Below, one piece after another: positions 17,937 to 26,897 of a stretch of DNA of 64,000 nucleotides. A program made the translations under genes and the position numbers. The notes under the pieces were generated by a model that saw only the letters and a list, made by a program, of their open reading frames with translations, was not told the origin of the DNA and did no database searches. Each line of letters starts with the position of its first letter. Positions within the stretch are counted from its first letter, which is position 1. This DNA is from Arthrobacter cheniae. Lineage in GTDB: Bacteria; Actinomycetota; Actinomycetes; Actinomycetales; Micrococcaceae. The stretch lies in NCBI RefSeq assembly GCF_003602275.1, contig NZ_QZVT01000010.1, positions 32,467-96,466 on the forward strand, written 5' to 3'.

Positions 17937-18350
17937 TGTCATTTTCAGAGTTCGTCTGCACAAATTTCAGTACTCGCCTGCAAAGCCCTTTCGTGTCGCA
18001 GGAATGGAAGCGATCTGTGGGACGGTGCAGCCGCTTTAACCTCGGCCTCGCCGACGATCGGCTGCGCTGCCGAGGGCGGGATCATCACAGAAGTTGCCTC
18101 CGCGCTATCCCAGGCGCCCTCCGACATGGTCAATATGCCGGACCTCCCAAGGCGTACAGATTTCCGCGTTCACCCCGCTACTCCTTATTGTGCAGAGGAG
18201 TAATAAGCGAAAACGACATTTGTGCAGAGGAGTACGGAAAGATTAGTGCTCAACACTCGGCTGCACGCCGAGAACCCGCGGCTCATTGTGCAGATATGTA
18301 CTGAAAATAACACCAGTGTCAGTTTCCGAAGTCGACTCCACAAATGTCAG
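17937..18350. repeat. Cluster of transposon-end repeats (IS21-like) around a 376-base miniature element
   Basis: A copy of TGTCATTTTCAG, six other bases, then TCTGCACAA starts at 17937. An inverted copy (TGTTATTTTCAG, six bases, TCTGCACAA on the minus strand) ends at 18312. Two further inverted CCTCTGCACAA copies lie near 18190 and 18222. A direct relative (TGTCAGTTTCCG, CTCCACAAATGTCAG) starts at 18317. Several copies of one short motif at element ends are typical of IS21-type multiple terminal repeats. No transposase is inside, so this is a remnant or a non-autonomous element. Confidence 0.6.
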
Positions 18351-18639
18351 AAACCGGCAGCATTGGCCCCGCAGCCATCACTGCCGCGGTGGCCGGGCAT
18401 TTCCTGGGTAGCTGGTGTGGCCGATTCTGGCTCAGGGCGGGTATCGAAGGCCGCGCGGTGGAACCTCATCTCGATCTCGTGATCAGCCACCCCGTACTCT
18501 GATGGGGAAATGCGGGTCGGACTCCGGGTGTCGTATTGGTATCTGCTACCCGACCCCGCTGGTGCAGGCGGAGGCGCCGAGGTACGGGTGCCGCTGATCG
18601 GGAACTGCACCTCGGTGCCGGCCTGCGGCCCACCCCTTT

Positions 18640-19689
18640 TCAGGCGCGGTCGCCCAGCTCCACTATGTGCGCGGGGAGACGCTCGTTGCTGCCATACATA
18701 AAGTGGTTCTCCATTCGCTCGGAGAATCGGCTTGCTTTGGTCACCCGCCCCGCAGCTTCGGCGACCTCACGAACGAGCATCGGAGAGGCCCCGCAGCATA
18801 CGCCGAGGTAGCGGACACCGAGTTCGAGAGCCTCTTCGGCGAAACGCCTGATTTCGTACCGGTTGGTGGCGAGCGGGTCCAGCGCAGTCGGGAACGTCCG
18901 CTGATGCGGAGAGGCCACACGTGAGCGCGGATCGCTGAGGTTGAAAAAGGTCGGCTCGGCGTTCGTCGTCCGATACGGTACCGGGAGCGCAGCTACGTAG
19001 CACGAGACCGCCTCACGGATCTGCCTCACCCACGGCATCATCGTCTCTGGACCCCGGAAGCAGTTCATGCCCACCACATCGGCTCCGGCCTGCTCGAGGC
19101 GCTGTGCGGTCTCCACCACGCCGATTCCGTCCGCCATCTCCTCGAAGGCCATCGGAGCCAGAGTGATGACGACCGGGAGCCCGGACTTCTGTGCCTCTTC
19201 GAGGGCGGCGAGTGCTTCGCCGGCGTAATAGAAGGTCTCCCCGACGATGAGGTCGGCTCCTTCGTCGACCGCCCACCCCACCATCTCCTCGAACATCGCC
19301 CGCACCTTCGACTGGCTGCCAGTGTCGGACGGATCCCAGATGTTGGTGTTCGAGATGTTTCCCGCCATTAGGTCCCCGGGACGGGCATCGGCAACCTCTC
19401 GGGCGATCCGCAGAGCGGATCGATTTAGCGGTTCGAGCAGGTCCTCTTTGCCGATGACTCGCATCTTCTCGCGGTGTCCGTTGTAGGTGAATGCCTCGAC
19501 GATGTCCGATCCAGCGCGTTGGAAGTCGACATGCAGTGCGCGCAGAGCTTCCGGGTACTCCAGCGCGACCTCGGGAACGAACTCGCCCGCGCTGAGGTAT
19601 CCCCTGCGCTCCAGTTCGAACAGGAAGCCCTCTGCGCAGATGACAGGACCTGCTGCCAAACGCTCGGTCAGGGTGGGTGTAGTAGCCAT
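18640..19689 (-). CDS. Homocysteine S-methyltransferase family protein (BHMT/MmuM type)
   Basis: A 349-residue protein with the family pattern: an N-terminal barrel start (PVICAEGFLFELERRGYL), VEAFTYNGHREKM, GADLIVGETFYY, a first zinc cysteine in VVGMNCFRGP and the paired cysteines in YLGVCCGASP near residue 300. Such enzymes move a methyl group from S-methylmethionine or betaine to homocysteine with zinc. I start at the ATG at 19689 with GAGGAG upstream, although the frame is open to 19980. It stands alone between gene-free stretches. Together with the broken MetE-like gene it is the second methionine-cycle gene in this window. Confidence 0.9.
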   Translation of the reverse strand: MATTPTLTERLAAGPVICAEGFLFELERRGYLSAGEFVPEVALEYPEALRALHVDFQRAGSDIVEAFTYNGHREKMRVIGKEDLLEPLNRSALRIAREVADARPGDLMAGNISNTNIWDPSDTGSQSKVRAMFEEMVGWAVDEGADLIVGETFYYAGEALAALEEAQKSGLPVVITLAPMAFEEMADGIGVVETAQRLEQAGADVVGMNCFRGPETMMPWVRQIREAVSCYVAALPVPYRTTNAEPTFFNLSDPRSRVASPHQRTFPTALDPLATNRYEIRRFAEEALELGVRYLGVCCGASPMLVREVAEAAGRVTKASRFSERMENHFMYGSNERLPAHIVELGDRA

Positions 19690-20187
19690 GCGGCCTCCTC
19701 GAATTTCGACTGATGTAAGAGTAAACAATCCCGTGCAGTCGTCTACCAGCCCCGGAGTCGTGCAGTGAAACGGGAACATACGCACCTTACCCAGGCTGTG
19801 GGCTGCGGGTAGCCTTCCGCTGGCACATTCCGTTACGGACCACCGTTTCATAAAACCCCCGGGAAGCCCCAGCCTGTGAGTGAGCGCAAGAGACTTGCTG
19901 CTGCGATCTCGTTGTCCTGCTAACGACCGCCTACGGGACATCCTTGGCGGCGGCGCACGAAACGGCACATCGTGTCTCATCGCTCGTGTCCAAAAGCTAT
20001 GTACTGCAACCTCTGTTCACGGCACGATGTCGTGTCAACTTCGATCACCACTGGTGCCCGGTGTTTCCGAAATTTGAAGCTTCCTAGGACGTCCCGAGGT
20101 CGAGTATCAGTACCCCCGGAATCATAGGGCGGACCATGTTTCGCAAACTCGTCTCATCTGTGTCTTTGAGCGCGGCATAGCGAACAC

Positions 20188-20310
20188 GCCTCCTGACCAC
20201 CTGTGCACGGCACAAGCTCCCCCACGCTTCGCTGCTTGTCCCGCACACAGCTAGCTAGACAGCAGGAACCAAGGTCCCGGCTGCACACCCCACCGACGTT
20301 ACCGACACGG
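20188..20310 (+). repeat. Long plasmid repeat, copy A
   Basis: About 120 bases that share a core (CGCTGCTTGTCCCGCACACA, GACAGCAGGAACC, CTGCACACCCC, ACCGACA) with copies at 42988-43150 and 45520-45688. The core contains an ACAAGC/GCTTGT inverted pair. It lies in a non-coding stretch (19690-20490) that has no other visible feature. Confidence 0.8.
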
Positions 20311-20441
20311 TGAAGCTGGTGCTGAGGCTTTATGAGTCGGGAGGACTTGGTAAATCCTTCATCTGATGGATCAGCTCGACGTCGTTGACGGCTGGTCCTC
20401 CGGAGAGTCTGAACCGCGTACTTCATCGACCCTACGAGACA

Positions 20442-20473
20442 CAAAAGCCCCCACCATACGGCGGAGGCTTTTG
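20442..20473 (-). terminator. Hairpin terminator of the small minus-strand gene
   Basis: An imperfect hairpin with CAAAAGCC/GGCTTTTG at its base and a GC-rich upper stem. It lies 18 bases beyond the stop of the gene at 20491. Confidence 0.6.
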
Positions 20474-20490
20474 GTTGTCGTAGCTCTCGC

Positions 20491-20670
20491 TTAGCCGGCT
20501 GCTAGTCTTCGGCTGCCCTGCCCGCGGTTACGATCTGCTCGCTGCTGCTCTGCTTTCAACTGGGCTGCTGCCCGTTGGCTGGCCTCTTCACGGGCCTTGC
20601 GGAAGTACTCTTGGGGGTTCCGTTGCATAGCTCCAACGCGGCCTGAAGATGCTTTTAGTACCTTCTCCAT
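20491..20670 (-). CDS. Small charged protein, 59 aa
   Basis: A short, mostly helical protein (EYFRKAREEASQRAAAQLKAE) with a high share of Arg, Ala and Gln and a basic Gly/Arg tail. No family is recognised. The ATG at 20670 has GGGAG upstream, and a hairpin terminator follows the stop. Both support it as a real gene at the left edge of the defence island. Confidence 0.55.
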   Translation of the reverse strand: MEKVLKASSGRVGAMQRNPQEYFRKAREEASQRAAAQLKAEQQRADRNRGQGSRRLAAG

Positions 20671-20743
20671 CACTCACGCTCCCTCACGTCGTCTATAGAT
20701 CATACTGCTACAGCGCACTGGCAAAACGTCGCACTGCTACTGG

Positions 20744-21616
20744 TTAATCTTCTGCGTCATCCTTCTTGCCATCCTTGATGGCTTCCGAGATCGCGATGAT
20801 GGTAGCTACGAGCTGGACGAGTGTTGCATCAGCACCAGTAAGGCTTCCTGCCACGGGTGAGTCGACAGTGAGCATTCCATCCACTTCAACGCCATCGCTT
20901 GCTGTTGCGGAGATGAAGGTCCGGTAGCTGCGTTCTCGTGTTCCGTCGAACCCCACCGGTGGGTTCTCTACACAGTCGTCAGTGAAGACAAACTTGTTCT
21001 GAGCAAGCATCTCAAGGATGGCGTCAGACTCGGCTGTGCCTGACGTCAGATCGAAACGCTGCCTTGGCGCTGTGGCCGTACTCCCGGCCTCTTGTAGATA
21101 CATCTCATCCCCAGGGTCAGCAAACCTCAGCTTGAAGTAGTTCGCGCGGAGCCGCGGGATCGAGGGATCGATGACCTCCTTCAACGCAGAGAAGGCCAAC
21201 CCTTTCAAATCGGAAGCTAAAACAGCCTTCGTAGGGGCCCGCCTTGCTCTAACGAGGGTTCCGAGCTTCTCCAAAAGAGGCAGGATGCCCGCTTCCAGTG
21301 CAACGAGAAACTCGCTACGCCCCTCCAACTTGGCATCTGCTTCCGCCTGTTGACCTTGACGCCTCACCCGCGCCACATCAGTTTCCAGACCCTTGATTCT
21401 GCTCCGTAGCTGCCTCGACTCCACGATAGGCACGAGCGCCGCCGTAATCGCCCCGACTAATCCGACGCCGAACAGTACCCAGCGCAATACAGAATCGTTG
21501 TCGTCAACCAGAGAACCCCAAAAAGCCCCTCCGAACGCCAGTGCCGCTGCGACCACCGTAATGACGCTCTTCCCCCAGCGATCCAGCCACCGTAGGGCAT
21601 TATGAAGTTTTTCCAC
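20744..21616 (-). CDS. Membrane-anchored coiled-coil protein with a GAF-like C-terminal domain
   Basis: A 290-residue protein. Two membrane helices come first (about residues 16-35 and 43-65), then a coiled coil (RQLRSRIKGLETDVARVRRQ, about 68-100). The C-terminal part (about 165-285) ends like a GAF domain: VEVDGMLTVDSPVAGSLTGA, then a long helix with LVQLVATIIAISEAI. GAF domains bind small ligands. No enzyme domain is attached, so it is either a sensor acting through a partner or an anti-phage component. Position next to the resolvase and the qat operon is the only context clue. Confidence 0.65.
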   Translation of the reverse strand: MEKLHNALRWLDRWGKSVITVVAAALAFGGAFWGSLVDDNDSVLRWVLFGVGLVGAITAALVPIVESRQLRSRIKGLETDVARVRRQGQQAEADAKLEGRSEFLVALEAGILPLLEKLGTLVRARRAPTKAVLASDLKGLAFSALKEVIDPSIPRLRANYFKLRFADPGDEMYLQEAGSTATAPRQRFDLTSGTAESDAILEMLAQNKFVFTDDCVENPPVGFDGTRERSYRTFISATASDGVEVDGMLTVDSPVAGSLTGADATLVQLVATIIAISEAIKDGKKDDAED

Positions 21617-21719
21617 TTTGTAAGCCTATGAGGACGTACCAACCACGATGGTGGGCCACGCCGCCAGGTGGTGAAGCTCGCCGCACTTTGATCGGCCTCG
21701 GTGTCGACCAATGAGCACG

Positions 21720-22292
21720 TTAGATCACCTCACTGTTTGCAAGATTGAGGTAGCGGTACACCGTTGCCCGGCTGGCGCCGATGATCTTTCCGATGTCAGC
21801 TGGGGCAAGACCTTGAGCTTTGAGGTCCCTAGCTCGCCTGACCTTCACATGGTCGGTAGTCACTTCCCGCCGGCCGGCTTTCCGCCCATGCTCCGCTGCC
21901 GCGGCCATACCAGCCCTGGTCCTCTCCGCAAGCTGGTCACGCTCAAGCTGGGCGAAAGCAGACATGACGGTAAGCATGGCCCTGCCCATCGGTCCAGTAG
22001 TGCTGATGCCTTCCGTGACGCTGCGGAAGTGCACTCCCCTACGCTCCAGATCATCGATGAGGGCCAGCAGATTGCGGGTATTGCGCCCCAGCCGGTCCAG
22101 CTTCCACACAACAACCTCGTCCCCCTTCCGCAGGTGATCGAGAAGCTTGTCGAGCTCCGGCCGACTGGCCGTCGTTCCGCTCACCCCGTGGTCAGTGAAA
22201 ATACGATTGCATCCCGCTGCAGCAAGCGCCACATGCTGCAGATCTGCGTTCTGCTCCAAAGTGCTGACCCTGGCATACCCGATACTTCCCAT
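21720..22292 (-). CDS. Serine recombinase, resolvase/invertase type
   Basis: A 190-residue protein of the usual Tn3-resolvase/Hin length. The catalytic domain opens with IGYARVSTLEQNADLQ, whose serine is the nucleophile, and continues with DHGVSGTTASRPELDKLL and WKLDRLGRNTRNLL. The C-terminal helix-turn-helix is APADIGKIIGASRATVYRYL. I take the ATG at 22292 because AAGGAG lies upstream; the frame is open to 22433. A palindrome directly upstream is a candidate binding site. It may have served the transposon that brought in the neighbouring defence genes. Confidence 0.92.
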   Translation of the reverse strand: MGSIGYARVSTLEQNADLQHVALAAAGCNRIFTDHGVSGTTASRPELDKLLDHLRKGDEVVVWKLDRLGRNTRNLLALIDDLERRGVHFRSVTEGISTTGPMGRAMLTVMSAFAQLERDQLAERTRAGMAAAAEHGRKAGRREVTTDHVKVRRARDLKAQGLAPADIGKIIGASRATVYRYLNLANSEVI

Positions 22293-22310
22293 CCCCGCAC
22301 TCCTTGCGCT

Positions 22311-22337
22311 CATCAAAGGCGTATATCCGCTTTGATG
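22311..22337. promoter_or_regulatory. Candidate resolvase binding site (res subsite)
   Basis: CATCAAAG at 22311-22318 and its exact complement at 22330-22337 around an 11-base AT-rich centre with TATA. The length (27 bases) and location, directly upstream of the recombinase start, fit a res subsite or autoregulatory operator. Confidence 0.5.
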
Positions 22338-22599
22338 AGAATACGCAACGTAAGACACATTGCTGAGACAAAACGGCGGCCCATAAGTCCGCGCCGATAC
22401 TGAGCACGACCGGACCAGTCGGGACCTCTCCAATCCGTCCGGTCAAAGGATCCTTTGCTGAGACGGCAACCCTGCTGGTTTTTGCACCGTCACATCAACA
22501 GCACCGTCAGTCGGACTGTGTGGTAGGCCAGGCGAAGGAAGGCCCGCGCGAAAGACTACACATCACTGGAAACTCTGAGAGCCCTGTTAACATTCAATC

Positions 22600-22839
22600 A
22601 TGAGTATCAAAGCCATTCGGGGAGTCCGAGAGCCTGCGGACGGAAGAGACTCGCTACTTGCTAAGACGGAATACCACTACAGCAGCGCCCACGCGACGGC
22701 AATAACGACCATAAAGGCACCGTCGCTAGCTTCTGGATTTTCAGCAATGGGCGGGAATGGTCAGAAGCAGCGCATGCTCGAGAAGCTTGCCGCCTCCTCT
22801 AAGCGTCCTCTCAGACTAAGTTTCGAAGGTTTCAACTGA
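22600..22839 (+). CDS. Small ORF translationally coupled to qatA, 79 aa
   Basis: 79 codons from an ATG at 22600; the TGA shares bases with the ATG of qatA (TGATG). The protein is basic and Ser/Ala-rich (SSAHATAITTIKAPSLASG) and ends in LRLSFEGFN; it has no membrane segment and no motif I know. It is the first gene after the putative promoter, so every qat transcript should carry it. It could be a leader peptide for translational control, or an additional small subunit. No strong ribosome site precedes its ATG. Confidence 0.55.
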   Translation: MSIKAIRGVREPADGRDSLLAKTEYHYSSAHATAITTIKAPSLASGFSAMGGNGQKQRMLEKLAASSKRPLRLSFEGFN

Positions 22840-24773
22840 TGGCCAATTTATTTCCTCTCTTGTCAGATGAACCAGCTATTCAGGATCTACTGGCCTTCCG
22901 CGCTGTCGCCGAGACTATCGCCGATGCCCTATTCGATGACGCACTCGATCCTGTCGCCGTAGGCCTCTCGGGCGCCTGGGGCAGTGGCAAAACCAGCGTG
23001 CTGGAACTAGTCAAGTCCGAAATTGAAGAACGATCCGCGACCTCGGACGGCAAGGTGTTGGTGATCTCAACCCAGCCGTGGGCTTATGACCCTGCAGTTG
23101 GCCCCAAAGAGAGTCTCATAGCCGAGGTACTTGCAGGACTAAATGAAGAGTTTAACACTGAGGACCCAATCGGTAAGGCCGGCCTCGAAGCTTTCAGAAA
23201 ACTCGTCAAAAAGGTCAATTGGTCAAAGGCTGTGAAGATGGCCACCCGTACTGCCATAACGATGCAGCTTCCTAAGGTCGATGATGTGTTCGATCTCGTC
23301 AGCGATGACCCGGAGGTCCTCGGAACCGAAAAGGGGATGGCAGCGTTCCGAGAAGATTTTGAGGACCTTCTCGCCGACCCGGCCCTTGAACATTTGTCTC
23401 GAGTGGTCGTGCTCGTTGACGACCTTGATCGGTGCCTACCGGACACTGTCGTCGATACACTTGAAGCCATCCGACTATTCCTATCCGCCAAAGGAATGTC
23501 ATTCGTCATTGCGGCAGACGAGGACCGTGTTGCCGAAGCTATCCAGCAGAAGTTCGGCGCCAGCCCTGGGAACTCAGATGAGGAAGATCCAGCAAAGCTT
23601 TATCTGCACAAAATCGTCCAGACCACAATTCCCCTGCCAGCCCTAAGTCGTTTCGACACTGAAGCCTACCTCTTTCTCCTACTGGCGAAGAGCGACAACG
23701 GAATTGGTAATGCCACCTACGAGGAACTCGTTAGCCAATGCAACGATCTTCGAATTGGCGGCGGAAGTCTTGATGACATTGAAGTGCAGGAAGGCGGTGT
23801 ACTTGGTGCACACCTGATAACATCTGCTCGTCTGACGCCGATTCTTTACGAGAAGTTCCATGGGAACCCACGTCGCATCAAGCGATTTCTAAACGACCTG
23901 AATGTTCGACGAGCTATTTCAAGCCGCCGCGGGTTCATGCTGAAAGCGGACGAGGTGGCCAAGCTGATGGTGCTGGAGCGTATCCTTACCGATGACTTCA
24001 GTACTGTCCTGAATTGGTTGGCCTCTAATCAATTACGAGACAAGCTTGAAGCCCTTGAACTTGCCGCCAATGGTGGAGGACAATCGAATGCAGATACTGC
24101 AGATACTGCAGATACTGCAGATACTGCAGATACTGCAGATACTGCAGATACTGCAGATACTGTCAAGGAACCACCCGCCAAAGAAAAGCGCCCTTCAGTA
24201 AGGAAGTTAGAAGAGAAGACTTCAGCGGCATCGCAAGATGATACTTTCACGGACACACTACGACGCTGGGCGAAACTCCCCCCAGTTCTGGATGCAACAG
24301 CTATATCCGGATACCTGTACCTTGCGGCGTCGTTCGCGAAGATCGAGGTTATCGATACTGGTCTGCCCGAACGACTCCGTGATGTCGCTGCAGCACTGTC
24401 CTCAAGTCTCAAAATTGACCGTGCAGGTGTAACGGACGCAGCTCTTATGGCTTTGCCTGATCCTGACGCCCATGCACTAGTCAGCCACCTTGGGCGCCGC
24501 ACTCGAGACCAGCCGTCCCTCCAGAAATTCACTGTGGAGAGCCTCCTTCGCATGGCAGAGCAGCGGCCCGCTACCCTGCCAAACGTCGTTGCAGCGCTCA
24601 AGGGTCTGCCCGCTGGCGAAGTTGAGACCGCCACCATCATCAAACTTCGAAGCCAGGACGCAGCGTCCTTCCGCCCAGTGCTGGTGACATGGAAAGCAGC
24701 CACTAATGACCCGCAGTTACTGAGGGCAATTGGAATTATTGAGGAGGCGTGGAGCGGAAGTCATGGGAACTAG
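22839..24773 (+). CDS. qatA: QatA, KAP-family P-loop ATPase of the Qat anti-phage system
   Basis: A 644-residue protein with Walker A GAWGSGKTS at 45-53 and the KAP signature ISTQPWAYDP. Walker B is VVVLVDDLDRCLPDTV near residue 190. KFHGNPRRIKRFLNDLNVRR comes later (about 345). KAP NTPases are the ATPase of the QatABCD system. An ADT tripeptide repeated eight times (about residues 418-441) separates the ATPase from the C-terminal helical part. The start overlaps the upstream 79-codon ORF and the end overlaps qatB by 11 bases. All four qat genes are present and intact, so the assignment is strong. Confidence 0.9.
   Translation: MANLFPLLSDEPAIQDLLAFRAVAETIADALFDDALDPVAVGLSGAWGSGKTSVLELVKSEIEERSATSDGKVLVISTQPWAYDPAVGPKESLIAEVLAGLNEEFNTEDPIGKAGLEAFRKLVKKVNWSKAVKMATRTAITMQLPKVDDVFDLVSDDPEVLGTEKGMAAFREDFEDLLADPALEHLSRVVVLVDDLDRCLPDTVVDTLEAIRLFLSAKGMSFVIAADEDRVAEAIQQKFGASPGNSDEEDPAKLYLHKIVQTTIPLPALSRFDTEAYLFLLLAKSDNGIGNATYEELVSQCNDLRIGGGSLDDIEVQEGGVLGAHLITSARLTPILYEKFHGNPRRIKRFLNDLNVRRAISSRRGFMLKADEVAKLMVLERILTDDFSTVLNWLASNQLRDKLEALELAANGGGQSNADTADTADTADTADTADTADTADTVKEPPAKEKRPSVRKLEEKTSAASQDDTFTDTLRRWAKLPPVLDATAISGYLYLAASFAKIEVIDTGLPERLRDVAAALSSSLKIDRAGVTDAALMALPDPDAHALVSHLGRRTRDQPSLQKFTVESLLRMAEQRPATLPNVVAALKGLPAGEVETATIIKLRSQDAASFRPVLVTWKAATNDPQLLRAIGIIEEAWSGSHGN
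24090..24161 (+). repeat. Nine-base tandem repeat inside qatA, eight units
   Basis: GCAGATACT is repeated eight times without any mismatch and encodes (ADT)8 in a linker. Being a multiple of three, changes in unit number would alter length without breaking the frame. Confidence 0.95.
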
Positions 24774-25599
24774 CGGGTCATTTGGGGGAAGTGGTGGCAA
24801 AGACGCTGCTGACCTGCGCGACAACATTGCGGACTGGCTTGATGGACCCGGCACAACAGGGTCACCTGATGACACCGGGCCGGGCAGCCCTGAACCCAGC
24901 AATCCTGGAGAATCTTCGCCTTCCGGCTTTCCCGCACAGGGTCCCCAGATAGACCTAGGCCCAGCACTGCGTGTGCTTCTGCGCTCCCGTGGAGGCGGCG
25001 GCGCTGACGGACCTGGCGCTGGTGGTAGCGGTGGTCGCGGAGGAGGCGGAAGCCGATCTTCGGGTGGTGCAACACGCTCCGTCGGACGAGTGTCGAAAGC
25101 GGCCGGGCGTGCTGGCCGCCTCGCAATGGCGTACTCTGCCGGCAATCGGGAAGCACTCCGAGAGGCTGGCCTGAACTACGACGACCTGCAAGCACTCGGT
25201 GATCCCGTCGCAATCGGCATCAAAATCATCGAAGCCGCCTTCGGAGCTCCCGCAGACAGCACCATTGCTGACGCCGAGGAACGTTACATCGTGGCTGACG
25301 TTGTTGCATGGATCCTTGAGCAGCCAGCGGATCAACCGCCGACGCCTGAAGAGGTTGTGCGGAAGTCGATTGAGACAACCATTGCGGAGACTGCGCTGAC
25401 GGAAGTTTCCGCCACTATCTATGCCAAAGGCGTTAGCTACGAAAAGCGCATTAGTGTTGAGCGACAGATTCGTGATGTCGCTGCTGAGTATGCTGCGCAG
25501 GCATCTCTGAACCCTATAGGAGCTACCGAGCAAGAGATGGCGCGGGCCATTGAAACTGGCATTCGGGACATCGGAACGATTTTCGGAGTGCAGTCATGA
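24763..25599 (+). CDS. qatB: QatB, second component of the Qat system
   Basis: A 278-residue protein beginning MGTSGSFGGSGGKD, which resembles the Gly/Ser-rich start of known QatB proteins. A Pro/Gly-rich low-complexity stretch (about 35-110) is followed by a folded C-terminal half (LNYDDLQALGDPVAIGIKII onward). Biochemical role is unknown. I choose the ATG at 24763 (GGAGCGGAAG upstream); the frame is open a little further inside qatA. It overlaps qatA at one end and qatC (ATGA) at the other. Confidence 0.82.
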   Translation: MGTSGSFGGSGGKDAADLRDNIADWLDGPGTTGSPDDTGPGSPEPSNPGESSPSGFPAQGPQIDLGPALRVLLRSRGGGGADGPGAGGSGGRGGGGSRSSGGATRSVGRVSKAAGRAGRLAMAYSAGNREALREAGLNYDDLQALGDPVAIGIKIIEAAFGAPADSTIADAEERYIVADVVAWILEQPADQPPTPEEVVRKSIETTIAETALTEVSATIYAKGVSYEKRISVERQIRDVAAEYAAQASLNPIGATEQEMARAIETGIRDIGTIFGVQS

Positions 25600-26897
25600 C
25601 ACGGATACTCCTCACCATCTCTGAAGCTGCTGCCAACACAGCTCAGCGAAGCGGCAGCTATGACGAAACGTTTTTATGGACACGTGACGGGCGATCGACC
25701 TTTGTTGGATCCGTTGACCCTCATCTGGGCGGGCTCGGCACTGTCAACCCGCTAAACGTAGATCTAGTGCGGATCGCGCTGGCTGTTTTCGGTGCCGACA
25801 GATCGGTGCTCCGCGAAGGCCGCGGATCGAGCTGGAACGTGCGCGACTTCGACATCACCGTCGAAGTGAACGATCCCGCCGCCTGGACCTCACACGCGCA
25901 GCAACTCAGTCAGTTGGTGGGCTTCCTGTCTGGCGATCGATGGGTTTTTCAGTTTGTGCAAGCCACAGCGCCTGAGGAGGATGTACTTCCTCTCGACAAG
26001 CAACATTTCGACCGTACGGTACTCCTTAGTGGTGGCGCCGACTCGGCTGCCGGCGCCCTGATATCAGCGATAGAGCTTGGTGAAGGCAAATCCCATGCTT
26101 TAGTCTCTCAGTTCAGCTCAACCGCACTCTCTCCTCTTCAGCAGAAACTCGTGTCCTCAATTGGAGGATTTGCGCCAGGAGTACGGCAAGTTCATCACCA
26201 ATTCAGACTCCACCGCGGCTCTAAACGCCTCGATGGGACTGCATTCAGAGATGAGCCTTCCAGTCGATCGCGTTCGTTGTTATTCCTCGCCCTTGGACTT
26301 GCCGTAGCTGAACGTGCAAACTCGAAATTATGGATTCCCGAGAACGGGCTCGCGTCACTTAACCCTCCTCTCGGAGCTGATCGTCGCGGCAGCCTGTCTA
26401 CGCACACAACCCACCCCAGGTTCCTTCGTGGATTGAGCGAATTGATGCGAAGCGTTGGAGGTTGCGGGGAAATTGAAAATCCCTTTGAGGGCCTCACCAA
26501 AGGGGAGATGTTTCAACAGGTTGCAGATGCGATCGGCGCCGACGCGGCGTCGGCGTATCTATCTGCAACCAACTCTTGCTCACACACAGATGCGCGCTAC
26601 AGCGGCGCGCCAGCAGGCTCCTCTTGCGGGGTGTGCTTTGGCTGCCTTGTAAGAAAGTCATCATTTACTGCCTCAGGAGTGGCGGACAAGACTACCTACC
26701 TCGTCGATGACACTAGCGGCCAGTTCAGCGCATTCATCAAGCAGAAGTCCATCGTGGAACCCATGCGCGACTTCGTCCGTCGCGGCATCCGTCCACATGA
26801 CGTAATGATCATGTCCCTGCCCCAAGATTATGCCGCAATGGACGCTCTTACGCTCTGCCAGCGGGGGGTCGAAGAACTCAGGAGTCTCCTCGGATGA
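25596..26897 (+). CDS. qatC: QatC, QueC-like 7-cyano-7-deazaguanine synthase homologue
   Basis: A 433-residue protein. The ATP-pyrophosphatase signature SGGADS is at 145-150, and a zinc-type cluster CGVCFGC lies near residue 350, both as in QueC. The N-terminal 140 residues are an extension not seen in housekeeping QueC. In Qat systems this protein is thought to modify a protein or nucleic-acid target with a deazaguanine-like group; the substrate is not known to me. Overlaps of four bases with qatB and qatD show a single operon. Confidence 0.9.
   Translation: MTRILLTISEAAANTAQRSGSYDETFLWTRDGRSTFVGSVDPHLGGLGTVNPLNVDLVRIALAVFGADRSVLREGRGSSWNVRDFDITVEVNDPAAWTSHAQQLSQLVGFLSGDRWVFQFVQATAPEEDVLPLDKQHFDRTVLLSGGADSAAGALISAIELGEGKSHALVSQFSSTALSPLQQKLVSSIGGFAPGVRQVHHQFRLHRGSKRLDGTAFRDEPSSRSRSLLFLALGLAVAERANSKLWIPENGLASLNPPLGADRRGSLSTHTTHPRFLRGLSELMRSVGGCGEIENPFEGLTKGEMFQQVADAIGADAASAYLSATNSCSHTDARYSGAPAGSSCGVCFGCLVRKSSFTASGVADKTTYLVDDTSGQFSAFIKQKSIVEPMRDFVRRGIRPHDVMIMSLPQDYAAMDALTLCQRGVEELRSLLG

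Noticed and set aside
24090..24161. Possible CRISPR array at the tandem repeat in qatA
   Set aside because: Units are nine bases without spacers and encode a tripeptide in frame; no CRISPR array or cas gene is visible anywhere in the window.
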